NCBI RefSeq assembly: GCF_002090095.1
Contig: NZ_BBRJ01000002.1
Span: forward strand, 482,952 to 546,951
Source: Demequina sp. NBRC 110053
Lineage (GTDB): Bacteria; Actinomycetota; Actinomycetes; Actinomycetales; Demequinaceae
Direction: 5' to 3'
Length of the DNA: 64,000 nt
Below the pieces are notes generated by a model, which saw nothing but the letters and a program-made list of their open reading frames with translations, searched no databases and was not told the DNA's origin. Shown piece after piece: positions 8,445 to 16,513 of the stretch (positions within the stretch are counted from its first letter, which is position 1; the number at the start of each line of letters is the position of its first letter). The position numbers and the translations under genes are program-made.

Positions 8445-11400
8445 TCAGGAGACCTCGCAGGCCCCGCCGTCGAGCGCGAACTCCTCGACGTCGGACGCGC
8501 CCCCGGCCGTCGAGCCGACGAACCCGAACGTCACTGAGCCTCCGGGCCGGATGGTCGCATTCCACGCGAGGTTCTCGACCGACACCGCCGCACCGGTCTG
8601 CGTCTCGGCGCCGCTCCACAGGTCGGTGATCTGCTCGTCGCCCGCGAACTCCCATGCGAGCTCCCAGCCGTTGATGGGCTCGTCGCCCGTGTTCGTCAGC
8701 CAGATCTGCGAGATGAACCCGCCCGGCCACTGGCCGTGGATGGTGTAGCTCACGGAGCAGGTCGCGACCGGCACGTCCTCGCCCAGCTCGAGCCCCACGA
8801 GCACGGGGTCGTGATCGGAGGTGCGGTACATGTCCGGTGCGTACAGCTCCTCGATCTGCGCGAGCGTCTTGAAGTCGACGTTGTAGTCGAGCACCGGCAC
8901 CTCGTCGGCGTTGATGTGGACGTGAGCGGAGTCGGTGACCTGCTCGGCCAGCGACGCCGACCCGAACACGTAGTCGAGCGAGCCCCACTGACCGTCGAAC
9001 ACGTAGGAGTAGTCCTCGGCGAGGTCGACGTATCCGGCGTCGCGCAGGACGTCGATCGGGTCCTCCTGCGCGTACGAGTTGAGGTCACCGATGATGAGAA
9101 CGTCGCCGTCCTCCACGCCGGTCGGGTAGGTGCCGACCCAGTCCACGAGCGCCTCCGCCGCGAGGGTGCGGCTGGCGTTCCAGCAGCTCGCGCCGTCGCC
9201 CTGGTCCGCGTCTGGTCCGGTGGAGGGGCACGATCCCTTGGACTTCCAGTGGTTCACCACCACCGTGAAGGTCTCGCCGGTCCCGACCTCCTCGAAGGTC
9301 TGAGCGACGGACGGACGGTTCTCGTCGTCGTCGAAGCGCGGGTCCACGCCCGAGTCGAGGATCGCGATGTCTCCGACCTCGGTCACGGCTGCCGCGTCGT
9401 ACAGCATGCCGACTCGGATCACGTCGGTGCCGACCACCCCGGTGTCGACGTACGACCACGAGTCCGTGCCCTCGGCGGCATTGAGCTGCTCCGCAAGGTA
9501 GGCGAGCGGCTCGACGCCGGGAGTGTTCTCCATCTCCATGATGCCGATGACGTCCGCGTCGAGCTCGAGCAGCGCGGCGACGAGCTTGTCCGTCTGGCGA
9601 GTCAGCTCGATATCCTCGGGCAGCTCGTCGAGGAACGGCGTGTTCGCCCCCCTGCACTCCTGCTCGAAGCCGGTAGGACCACACACATCTCCCGATCCCT
9701 CGATGGAGAGGAAGTAGTTGAGCACGTTGAAGCTCGCGACCTTGAGGTCACCGCCCACGGCGGGCGCCTCGGTGGGACGCGGGTTGTTCGACTCGAACAC
9801 GGGCGCCGGCGCGTCGGGCGACACGGGGCGCACCCGATAGGCGTTGCCGGAGGCGCTGTTGCCCGCCCAGGTATAGGTCATGACGCCGCTCAAGCCCCTG
9901 ATCGAGTCGCCGCCGCGCAACGGATTGTCCGCGGCCAGCGGCTCTCCCCCGCCGCCGAAGACGATCGGGTCGGGGTTCTGGTTGTTGAGCGCGTCGTCGA
10001 GGATGATGCGGCGCAGATCGTTGCTCGCCTGCAGCGCGTTGGCCTCGGCACCGGGCTCCACGACGGCGGTGGGCTGGTCGAGACGTCCGCCCTCGGACAG
10101 CGTCACCTGGCCGAACCGCCCGAGCTGATAGAACTCGGTGACGAACAGCTCATGCTCGAAGGTCACGGCCATGCCCTCGTACCGCTCTGCCGCAGCGGCG
10201 TCGGCGAACGGCAGGCTCACCGTGGCCGGCGACACGCCTGCGCTCGAGCCGAGCACCGTGACGTCGTCCGGGAAGTCGATCTGCGTCTGACCCTGGAACT
10301 CGGAGACCGAGCCGGTGACGGAGACCTCGTCTCCCAACGACACCGCGTCCTCGCTGCCGTGGAAGACGAAGATGCCCTCGGACGTCGCGGGGTCGGCGTC
10401 CGCGTCCTCGTCGCGGGACTGGACGTAGAACCCGCGAAGGTTGGGGCTCGGCCCCTCGTAGTCGCCCACGACGACGCCCTCGATCCGCACCGTCTGACCA
10501 GCGAGCGGTGACGTCTCCGCAGAGCCCTGCACGGCGCTGATGGGCGTCACCTCATCGCTGAAGACGGTGAAGGTCGAGGCGACGTCGGCGAGCATCCCGT
10601 CGGGCGGGTCGTTGGCATCGACATCGGTGACGGCCGATGCGCTCACGGTCACCGTGCAGTCCTCGCCTGAGGCGAGAGGTGCGCCGGGAGTGAGGGCGTA
10701 CTGGGAGGGGCCGCCCGTGAGCTCAGCGTCGACCGCACCGCTGTCCGAGCACTCGAGCGTGATCGCACCCTCGCCCAGGACGACCGGTTCGGAGAACGTC
10801 ACGGTGACGGAGGCGTCGACGCTGACTCCCACGGCGCCGTCAGCGGGCGTGATCGATGCGACCGACGGTGCCGCATCCTCGACCGGACCGCCGTCGCAGT
10901 CGGTGCTGTGGGATCCCAATCCGTCGAAGGCATCGGTCGCGAACGTCTCCCACTCGAGCGACGCGTCGAAGGCGTCAGACGGATCCGTGTCGCCCGCGCA
11001 CACCGAGGGAAGGCGGCGCAGCGTGTCGTTCAGGCCACCGCCCGGCCACTCGGAACCGGGGTCGACCCCCACCTGACCGAAGCTGTCCACCACCGCGTCA
11101 CCGTTGAACAGCACCAGGGCGTCGTCGCCGTTGAACAGCCCGGATCCTGTGGTCTCGTCGGCCACCGCGAGGATGGCGGGGTCTGCACTGCCGGACGCCG
11201 CGATGAACACGTCACCAGGCTCGAGAGTGCCGTCCAGGTCGAACGTGGCCGAGCTGGAGGTGTTGCCATTCGAGTACTGCGTGAGGGTGTAAGGCCCGAG
11301 GTCGACCGCGGCTCCGGTGCCGTTATAGATCTCGATGGCCTTGTTGTTGCTCGACCCCTCGACGTACTCGGAGATGATCAGATCGGTCGGGTTCTCGGCG

Positions 11401-11474
11401 GAGGCGGGCAGGGCCGCCGCCGAGCTCACCCCCACAGCGATCACAACGGCTACGGCGGTGGTGCGACGGCGCAT
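8445..11474 (-). CDS. Secreted ExeM/NucH-type nuclease with C-terminal CBM2 cellulose-binding module
   Basis: Predicted 1009 residues. Order seen: signal peptide (cleavage near ASA-EN, residue 27); lamin-tail domain (~28-165; LIISEYVEGSSNNKAIEIYNG); bacterial Ig-like domain (~205-310; SVASITPADGAVGVSVD); OB-fold segment (~315-560); endonuclease/exonuclease/phosphatase domain (~575-900; KVASFNVLNYF, IMEMEN, VVNHWKSKG, IIGDLNSYA, SDHDPVLV). It then ends in a CBM2 module at 906-1009 with the two framing cysteines and QWPGGF, NGWELAW and LAWNATIRPGG motifs. The known role of ExeM/NucH proteins is degradation of extracellular DNA. The CBM2 is unusual and would tether the enzyme to cellulose or chitin. 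It has a GGGAGAG ribosome site and stands alone. Confidence 0.9.
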   Translation of the reverse strand: MRRRTTAVAVVIAVGVSSAAALPASAENPTDLIISEYVEGSSNNKAIEIYNGTGAAVDLGPYTLTQYSNGNTSSSATFDLDGTLEPGDVFIAASGSADPAILAVADETTGSGLFNGDDALVLFNGDAVVDSFGQVGVDPGSEWPGGGLNDTLRRLPSVCAGDTDPSDAFDASLEWETFATDAFDGLGSHSTDCDGGPVEDAAPSVASITPADGAVGVSVDASVTVTFSEPVVLGEGAITLECSDSGAVDAELTGGPSQYALTPGAPLASGEDCTVTVSASAVTDVDANDPPDGMLADVASTFTVFSDEVTPISAVQGSAETSPLAGQTVRIEGVVVGDYEGPSPNLRGFYVQSRDEDADADPATSEGIFVFHGSEDAVSLGDEVSVTGSVSEFQGQTQIDFPDDVTVLGSSAGVSPATVSLPFADAAAAERYEGMAVTFEHELFVTEFYQLGRFGQVTLSEGGRLDQPTAVVEPGAEANALQASNDLRRIILDDALNNQNPDPIVFGGGGEPLAADNPLRGGDSIRGLSGVMTYTWAGNSASGNAYRVRPVSPDAPAPVFESNNPRPTEAPAVGGDLKVASFNVLNYFLSIEGSGDVCGPTGFEQECRGANTPFLDELPEDIELTRQTDKLVAALLELDADVIGIMEMENTPGVEPLAYLAEQLNAAEGTDSWSYVDTGVVGTDVIRVGMLYDAAAVTEVGDIAILDSGVDPRFDDDENRPSVAQTFEEVGTGETFTVVVNHWKSKGSCPSTGPDADQGDGASCWNASRTLAAEALVDWVGTYPTGVEDGDVLIIGDLNSYAQEDPIDVLRDAGYVDLAEDYSYVFDGQWGSLDYVFGSASLAEQVTDSAHVHINADEVPVLDYNVDFKTLAQIEELYAPDMYRTSDHDPVLVGLELGEDVPVATCSVSYTIHGQWPGGFISQIWLTNTGDEPINGWELAWEFAGDEQITDLWSGAETQTGAAVSVENLAWNATIRPGGSVTFGFVGSTAGGASDVEEFALDGGACEVS

Positions 11475-11639
11475 GAGCTCTCCCTGGTTTGTCCGGATGA
11501 TCCCACCGTAGGCACGGGAGTCTGAGGGCGCATCAGGAGCAGGAGAACTCTGGGTGAAACCTGCGTTTCGGTGGTGTTGCGGACGGGCGCGAGCACGGGG
11601 CAGGTGCCTCGCCGGGCGACACCAGCGGGCGAATGACGG

Positions 11640-12590
11640 TCAGGCCCCGCGGTGGGCCTTGATGCGCTCGATCGCCTGCGGGATCACGTCGAACAGCGAT
11701 CCCACGACCCCGAAGTCGCTGATCTCGAAGATGGGCGCGTCGGGGTCCATGTTGATGCTCACGATGGTCCCGGAGGCCTGCATGCCGCCGCGGTGGTGCA
11801 CCGCGCCCGAGATGCCGCATGCCACGTACAGCGCTGGCGTCACGGTGGTGCCGGTCTGGCCCACCATGTGCTCGTGGCTGATCCAGCCCTCGTCGGTCGC
11901 GTCGCGCGACGCGCCCACCGCACCGCCCAGCAGCTCCGCGAGCTCGGACACCAGGGTGTAGTCGCCCCCGGTGCCACGCCCGCCGGACACCACGACAGGC
12001 GCCTCGGACAGCGGGACGCCGTCCTGCTGGGCCACGGGCTCCACGTGCGTGACGCGCTCGCGGGTCTCGGGCAGCTCGACGGCCACGTCGACAACGGTGG
12101 CCGCGCCGGGCTGGTCCGCGGGCGAGGCCTGGGTGGTGTTGGGGCGGATGCCCACGATCGCCCGCTCGGCGTCGATCCTGGTGCGCACGTTCCAGGTGGC
12201 CGCGAAGACGGTCTGGAAGGTCTCGACCTTGCCCTCGACCAGCTCGGCTCCCGCGGCGTCGACCACCACGCCAGCGCCCGTCAGCACGGCGAGCCGGGTG
12301 ACGATCTCCTTCGTGACGAACGTCGAGATGACGATCAGCACGGACGTGTCGGCTGTCGCCGCGGCGATGGCCGCGGCAGCCTGCGCCGGCAGGCGCGCGC
12401 CGTCCCCGACGGACGCGACCCGCACCTCGGTGGCGCCGTACTCGCCCAGCTGCGCCACCGCATCGGCGCTGGGAGCATCCCCCAGCCAGACGGCGACGGG
12501 CGAGCCCAGCGAGCGCGCGAGGGTCAACGCCTCGAGCGCGGGACGAGTGACCTCTCCCCCGCGCTGCTCGATCAGAACGGCGACGCTCAT
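11640..12590 (-). CDS. etfA: Electron transfer flavoprotein subunit alpha
   Basis: 316 residues, the usual EtfA length. The C-terminal FAD-binding half is clear: VVSGGRGTGGDYTLV, ATDEGWISHEHMVGQTG, LYVACGISGAVHHRGGMQASG and the end motif VVGSLFDVIPQAIERI. With EtfB it carries electrons from acyl-CoA and related dehydrogenases to the quinone pool via ETF-quinone oxidoreductase. Its ATG overlaps the etfB stop by four bases (ATGA), so the pair is translationally coupled and made in equal amounts. No dehydrogenase or ETF-QO gene lies nearby. Confidence 0.95.
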   Translation of the reverse strand: MSVAVLIEQRGGEVTRPALEALTLARSLGSPVAVWLGDAPSADAVAQLGEYGATEVRVASVGDGARLPAQAAAAIAAATADTSVLIVISTFVTKEIVTRLAVLTGAGVVVDAAGAELVEGKVETFQTVFAATWNVRTRIDAERAIVGIRPNTTQASPADQPGAATVVDVAVELPETRERVTHVEPVAQQDGVPLSEAPVVVSGGRGTGGDYTLVSELAELLGGAVGASRDATDEGWISHEHMVGQTGTTVTPALYVACGISGAVHHRGGMQASGTIVSINMDPDAPIFEISDFGVVGSLFDVIPQAIERIKAHRGA

Positions 12591-13375
12591 GCGAGTCCCT
12601 TCTCGATCAGGAAGTCCGCGAGCTGCGTGCCAGCGTCGCCGGTGTCCGTGACCGTCACGCGGTTCTCGCGCTCGGGTCGCTCAGAGGCCTCGACCACGGT
12701 CGTACGGGAGGCCCCACCTCCCACGGCCGCCGCGTCCACGCCCAGGTCCGCGAGGCTCCAGACGGGGATCTCCGCCTTGCGTGCGGCCATGATCAGCTTG
12801 AAGTTGGGGTAGCGCGGCTTGTTGGCCTCGTCGGTGACGGACACGACGGCCGGCAGCGGCGCGGTGACGGTCTCGTGGGCGTCGGGCAGGTGACGCTCGA
12901 TGGTCGCCTGGCCGCCTTCGACGGTGAGGGCCGATGCGAGGGTCAGCTGCGACCAGTCGAGCTCGGCCGCGAGCGCGGTGGGGAGCATCGAGGTGAGGCC
13001 GTCAAGAGCGGCCATGCCGGTCACGACGAGGTCGAGCGGCGCCTCCTCACCGACCTTCCGGACAGCGGCCGCGATGACCATCGCGGTACCGAACACGTCT
13101 GAGCCCGCGATCGCCTCGTCGCTCACGTGCACCGCGCGGTGGGCGCCCAGCTGGAGCGCCTTGCGCACCGCTGCGACCGCGTCGGGTCCACCCACCGTGA
13201 GGGCGACGACCTCGCCCTCGCCGGCGGCCTCGACGATCTGCAGGGCCGCCTCGACGGCGTTCTCGTCGAGCTCGTTCATGGTGCCGTCGTCAGCGGTTCG
13301 CGTGACCGTGCCATCGGTGAACGACCGATGGGACTGGAGGTCGGGGACGTGCTTGACCGTGACCAGGATGCGCAT
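12587..13375 (-). CDS. etfB: Electron transfer flavoprotein subunit beta
   Basis: 262 residues with the EtfB signature: N-terminal MRILVTVKHVPD, NELDENAVEAALQI, DLVVTGMAALDGLTSMLPTALA, and the C-terminal SVTDEANKPRYPNFKLIMAARK. It binds AMP and, with EtfA, forms the soluble heterodimer that carries one FAD. It is first in a two-gene operon divergent from the DUF5701-like gene. TAGGCT (13382-13387) ends exactly 6 nt before the ATG, so the transcript is probably leaderless. Confidence 0.95.
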   Translation of the reverse strand: MRILVTVKHVPDLQSHRSFTDGTVTRTADDGTMNELDENAVEAALQIVEAAGEGEVVALTVGGPDAVAAVRKALQLGAHRAVHVSDEAIAGSDVFGTAMVIAAAVRKVGEEAPLDLVVTGMAALDGLTSMLPTALAAELDWSQLTLASALTVEGGQATIERHLPDAHETVTAPLPAVVSVTDEANKPRYPNFKLIMAARKAEIPVWSLADLGVDAAAVGGGASRTTVVEASERPERENRVTVTDTGDAGTQLADFLIEKGLA

Positions 13376-13381
13376 GGGGCC

Positions 13382-13387
13382 AGCCTA
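13382..13387 (-). promoter_or_regulatory. Leaderless -10 hexamer of etfB
   Basis: TAGGCT on the minus strand, then six bases, then the etfB ATG. The same hexamer precedes the ganR start at 26737, and close variants precede several other genes in the window. Confidence 0.55.
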
Positions 13388-13455
13388 CCGGTGGGAACCT
13401 CACGCGCTCGCAGGACGTTGGGGCTCAGCCACCGCCGCCGACGACAGGAGCCGTC

Positions 13456-14088
13456 ATGCCCTCCCTCCTCCTCGACCAGCAGATCGACGCCTACACGTCC
13501 GCAGGACTGCCCGCCCTCGCCGGACTCGCCGAGCCCGACTTCAGGCGACTGTTCGAGCCCGTGCGAGCCAGCGCATCGGCCCTCTCGCAGCATGCCCATG
13601 CGGAGTCGGGCCAGCTTCCCTACGTCGCCGTGGTGACGGATGCGGTGATCGATCCGGCGGCTCGGGTGCCGGGGATGCGCCTGTCCGGCTCCGAGCGGGA
13701 GGGGATACTCGACCGGAACCACGGTGAGCAGGGCCTCGCGCCGTACCGCGCGCTGCCGGATCTCCAGGTTCCCGACGCACCGGTCTACCTCCTCCTCGGG
13801 GTCGACCGCGGCGACGAGTTCCGCGACGTCGCGCCGCGCGAGGCCCTGCCGAGAATCGCCGCCCGCTCTCGCTCTCCCCTGACGATCGCCGAGGGACTGT
13901 CGATCATGGCGGCTCACCCCGACTTCCTGCGCAGGAACCACTGCTTCATGCTCGCCGGCTCGTCGCGAGGGGACAAGCGCGTGCCCGCGATCTGGATCTC
14001 GGAGAAAGCGCCCAAGCTCGGATGGTGCTTCCAGGGAGTGCCGCACTCGTGGCTGGGCGTGGCTTCTGCCGCATCGCGCATCGGCTGA
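13456..14088 (+). CDS. DUF5701-like protein of unknown function
   Basis: 210 residues, no signal peptide or membrane segment. The C-terminal block CFMLAGSSRGDKRVPAIWISEKAPKLGWCFQGVPHSWLG looks like the conserved core of the actinobacterial DUF5701 family; that match is from memory. The middle (PVYLLLGVDRGDEFRDVAPREAL, PLTIAEGLSIMAAHPDFLRRNHCFML) also suits the family. No enzymatic motif is visible, although Cys/Trp clustering near residue 190 could be a ligand site. The start is supported by AGGAG six bases before ATG. It is divergent from etfB and 193 bp ahead of glgX, so co-regulation with glgX is possible but unproven. Confidence 0.7.
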   Translation: MPSLLLDQQIDAYTSAGLPALAGLAEPDFRRLFEPVRASASALSQHAHAESGQLPYVAVVTDAVIDPAARVPGMRLSGSEREGILDRNHGEQGLAPYRALPDLQVPDAPVYLLLGVDRGDEFRDVAPREALPRIAARSRSPLTIAEGLSIMAAHPDFLRRNHCFMLAGSSRGDKRVPAIWISEKAPKLGWCFQGVPHSWLGVASAASRIG

Positions 14089-14281
14089 GCCGAGCCGCCG
14101 GCCCGCTCGCCGCCGCACGACGTCGCGGACCGGCGTCGGGAACGTCCCCGCCATCCGTTCGGGCAGAGTCGTGGCCGCGAGGTCGTCCACGCCTCCGTGA
14201 ACCTGCATGAGCGCGTGGGAACGTTCCTGGCGCGTGCGCGGTTGACATGTCGCGGAACCCCGCACTGGGCAGAATAGGAGC

Positions 14282-16414
14282 ATGATCGTGGAAGGCGTCA
14301 CCCCCTCCCTCACGCCGCACAGGCTCGGCGTCCACCTCACCGACGGCGGCGTCGTGGTCGGCGTGTACGCCGGCCATGCGACGGCCGTCGACCTGTGCCT
14401 GTTCGATGAGTCCGGCTCCGAGACCAGGGTCCCGCTGTTCGGCCCCAAGTCCGGGGTGTGGCACGCGTTCGTTCCCGGGATCGGCGAGGGTCAGCAGTAC
14501 GGCTTCCGTGCCTCGGGCCCATGGCAGCCCAAGAAGGGCCACCGCTACAACCCCGCGAAGCTGCTCCAGGACCCGTACGCGCGCGGCTACGCCGGCGAGC
14601 TCACTCCCATGGACGCCCCCGGAGCGAAGGCGCTGCTGTCGAACCGTGACGGCACGGACACCTCGGCGCTCGTGCCGCGCTCGGTCGTCACGGCCGAGCC
14701 CGGCGGCTCCTGGCAGACGCCGCACCCGCGCATCGCGTGGGAGGACACCGTCATCTACGAGCTCCATGTGAAGGGCTTCACACAGCAGATGGAGGCCGTG
14801 CCGGAGGAGCTGCGTGGCACCTACGCGGGCCTCGCCCACCCCGCGGCCATCGAGTACCTCACGTCGCTGGGCGTCACCACCGTCGAGCTCCTGCCGGTGC
14901 ACGCCTTCGCATCCGAGCCGCACCTCGACGACACGGGCCTGTCGAACTACTGGGGCTACTCGACCATGGGGTTCTTCGCTCCCCACGCGCCGTACGCGAC
15001 CGCGGAGGCGCGCGCCAAGGGCGCTCAGGGCGTGCTCGATGAGTTCGTCGGCATGGTCGATCTGCTGCACCAGGCAGGGCTCGAGGTCATCCTCGATGTG
15101 GTGTACAACCACACCGCCGAGGCCGGGTGGGGCGACCGCGTGCTGAACTTCCGCGGGCTCGACAACCACAGCTACTACCGGCACCAGCCCAACAATCCCG
15201 GCCACTACGACGACACGACCGGCACCGGCAACACCCTGGACTTCACGCACCCACGCGTGGTCCAGCTCGCGCTCGACTCGCTGCGGTACTGGACCGAGGA
15301 GGTGGGGGTCGACGGCTTCCGCTTCGACCTCGCCGTCACGCTCGGGCGCACGGGACACGGGTTCTCGACCCGCCACCCGTTCCTGGTGGGCCTCACCATG
15401 GACCCGGTGCTGGGCGGGGTGAAGCTCATCGCCGAGCCGTGGGACGTGGGCCTGGGCGGCTGGCAGGTGGGCAACTTCCCGGCCCCGATGGCCGAGTGGA
15501 ATGACCGGTTCCGCGACCGCATCCGCTCCTACTGGCTCACCGACACCGCGCGCGGCGGGCGCCACCATCCCACGGCTCCCGAGCTCGCGACCAGGCTCGC
15601 CGGCTCCTCCGACCTGTTCGGGCACACCGAGCCGCCGCTCATGCGAGGGCCTATCGCGTCGGTCAACTTCGTCACGGCGCACGACGGCTTCACGGCCCAC
15701 GATCTCACCGCCTACAACGGCAAGCACAACGAGGCCAACGGCGAGGACAACCGCGACGGCACCGACAACAACCGATCCTGGAACCACGGCTACGAGGGCG
15801 ACACCGACGAGCAGGAGATCCTCGCGATGCGCCGCCGCTCCATCCGCAACCTGCTGGGAACCACCCTGCTTGCCGCAGGGACGCCTATGCTGCTGAGCGG
15901 CGACGAGTATGGAAACAGCCAGGGCGGCAACAACAACGCGTACTGCCAGGACAACGAGATCGGCTGGGTCGACTGGACGCAGGCGGAGTGGAAGGACGAC
16001 CTGCGCGCCACGGTCGCGCACCTCATCCATCTGCGTCTCTCGCACCGCGTGCTCCGGCCCGCAGAGTTCTACGATGGCCGCGACCACGACCTGCGCGACG
16101 GCAACCCGCGCGCGGACTCCGCCTGGTTCACCAACTCTGGCGCCCCGGAGTCCGACGAGTGGTGGGAGGACCCCGCCACGCGCGTGGTCCAGTTCATGCG
16201 CTCTCTGCCCGACGAGGGCGAGGCCGATGCGCTGATGATCATCAACGGCTCGCGCGACGAGGTCGAGATCACCCTGCCCATGGACGACGGCAAGGAGTGG
16301 CACCTCGCCTGGGACTCGGCGTGGGAGACGCCCGAGGGCGTCGAGAAGGAGACGCTGCGGCCCGGCGCGAGCACGCAGATCGAGCCGACGTCGATCCAGC
16401 TCTACCTCACCTGA
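14282..16414 (+). CDS. glgX: Glycogen debranching protein GlgX (GH13_11)
   Basis: 710 residues. An N-terminal CBM48-like beta domain (~15-110) is followed by the GH13 barrel: EDTVIYELHVKGFT, LEVILDVVYNHTAE (region I), GVDGFRFDLA with nucleophile Asp349, KLIAEPWD with acid/base Glu385, and NFVTAHDGFT (region IV). GlgX hydrolyses alpha-1,6 branches of phosphorylase-limited glycogen and related glucans in the cytosol. It lies 11 kb from glgE-glgB but belongs to the same pathway. Upstream, CAGAAT-N6-ATG suggests a leaderless mRNA, although an AGGAG is squeezed directly against the ATG; a TTGACA at 14242-14247 is 22 bp from the hexamer, wider than ideal. Confidence 0.95.
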   Translation: MIVEGVTPSLTPHRLGVHLTDGGVVVGVYAGHATAVDLCLFDESGSETRVPLFGPKSGVWHAFVPGIGEGQQYGFRASGPWQPKKGHRYNPAKLLQDPYARGYAGELTPMDAPGAKALLSNRDGTDTSALVPRSVVTAEPGGSWQTPHPRIAWEDTVIYELHVKGFTQQMEAVPEELRGTYAGLAHPAAIEYLTSLGVTTVELLPVHAFASEPHLDDTGLSNYWGYSTMGFFAPHAPYATAEARAKGAQGVLDEFVGMVDLLHQAGLEVILDVVYNHTAEAGWGDRVLNFRGLDNHSYYRHQPNNPGHYDDTTGTGNTLDFTHPRVVQLALDSLRYWTEEVGVDGFRFDLAVTLGRTGHGFSTRHPFLVGLTMDPVLGGVKLIAEPWDVGLGGWQVGNFPAPMAEWNDRFRDRIRSYWLTDTARGGRHHPTAPELATRLAGSSDLFGHTEPPLMRGPIASVNFVTAHDGFTAHDLTAYNGKHNEANGEDNRDGTDNNRSWNHGYEGDTDEQEILAMRRRSIRNLLGTTLLAAGTPMLLSGDEYGNSQGGNNNAYCQDNEIGWVDWTQAEWKDDLRATVAHLIHLRLSHRVLRPAEFYDGRDHDLRDGNPRADSAWFTNSGAPESDEWWEDPATRVVQFMRSLPDEGEADALMIINGSRDEVEITLPMDDGKEWHLAWDSAWETPEGVEKETLRPGASTQIEPTSIQLYLT

Positions 16415-16457
16415 CCCGTCAGGCTGTCTGACCGGACCGGTGCGGAGGGACGGCGAC

Positions 16458-16495
16458 GGGGCCGATGCGCGCTCAGGCGAACGCGCATCGGCCCC
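16458..16495. terminator. Bidirectional terminator hairpin between glgX and ganB
   Basis: GGGGCCGATGCGCG (16458-16471) and its exact complement CGCGCATCGGCCCC (16482-16495) form a perfect 14-bp stem with a 10-nt loop, followed by CTTT on the plus strand. It sits between two convergent stop codons, so it can serve both genes. Each arm is a copy of the short GGCCGATGCGC motif found in many gaps of this window. Confidence 0.85.
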
Positions 16496-16513
16496 CTTTG
16501 CCGCGGGTGACCG

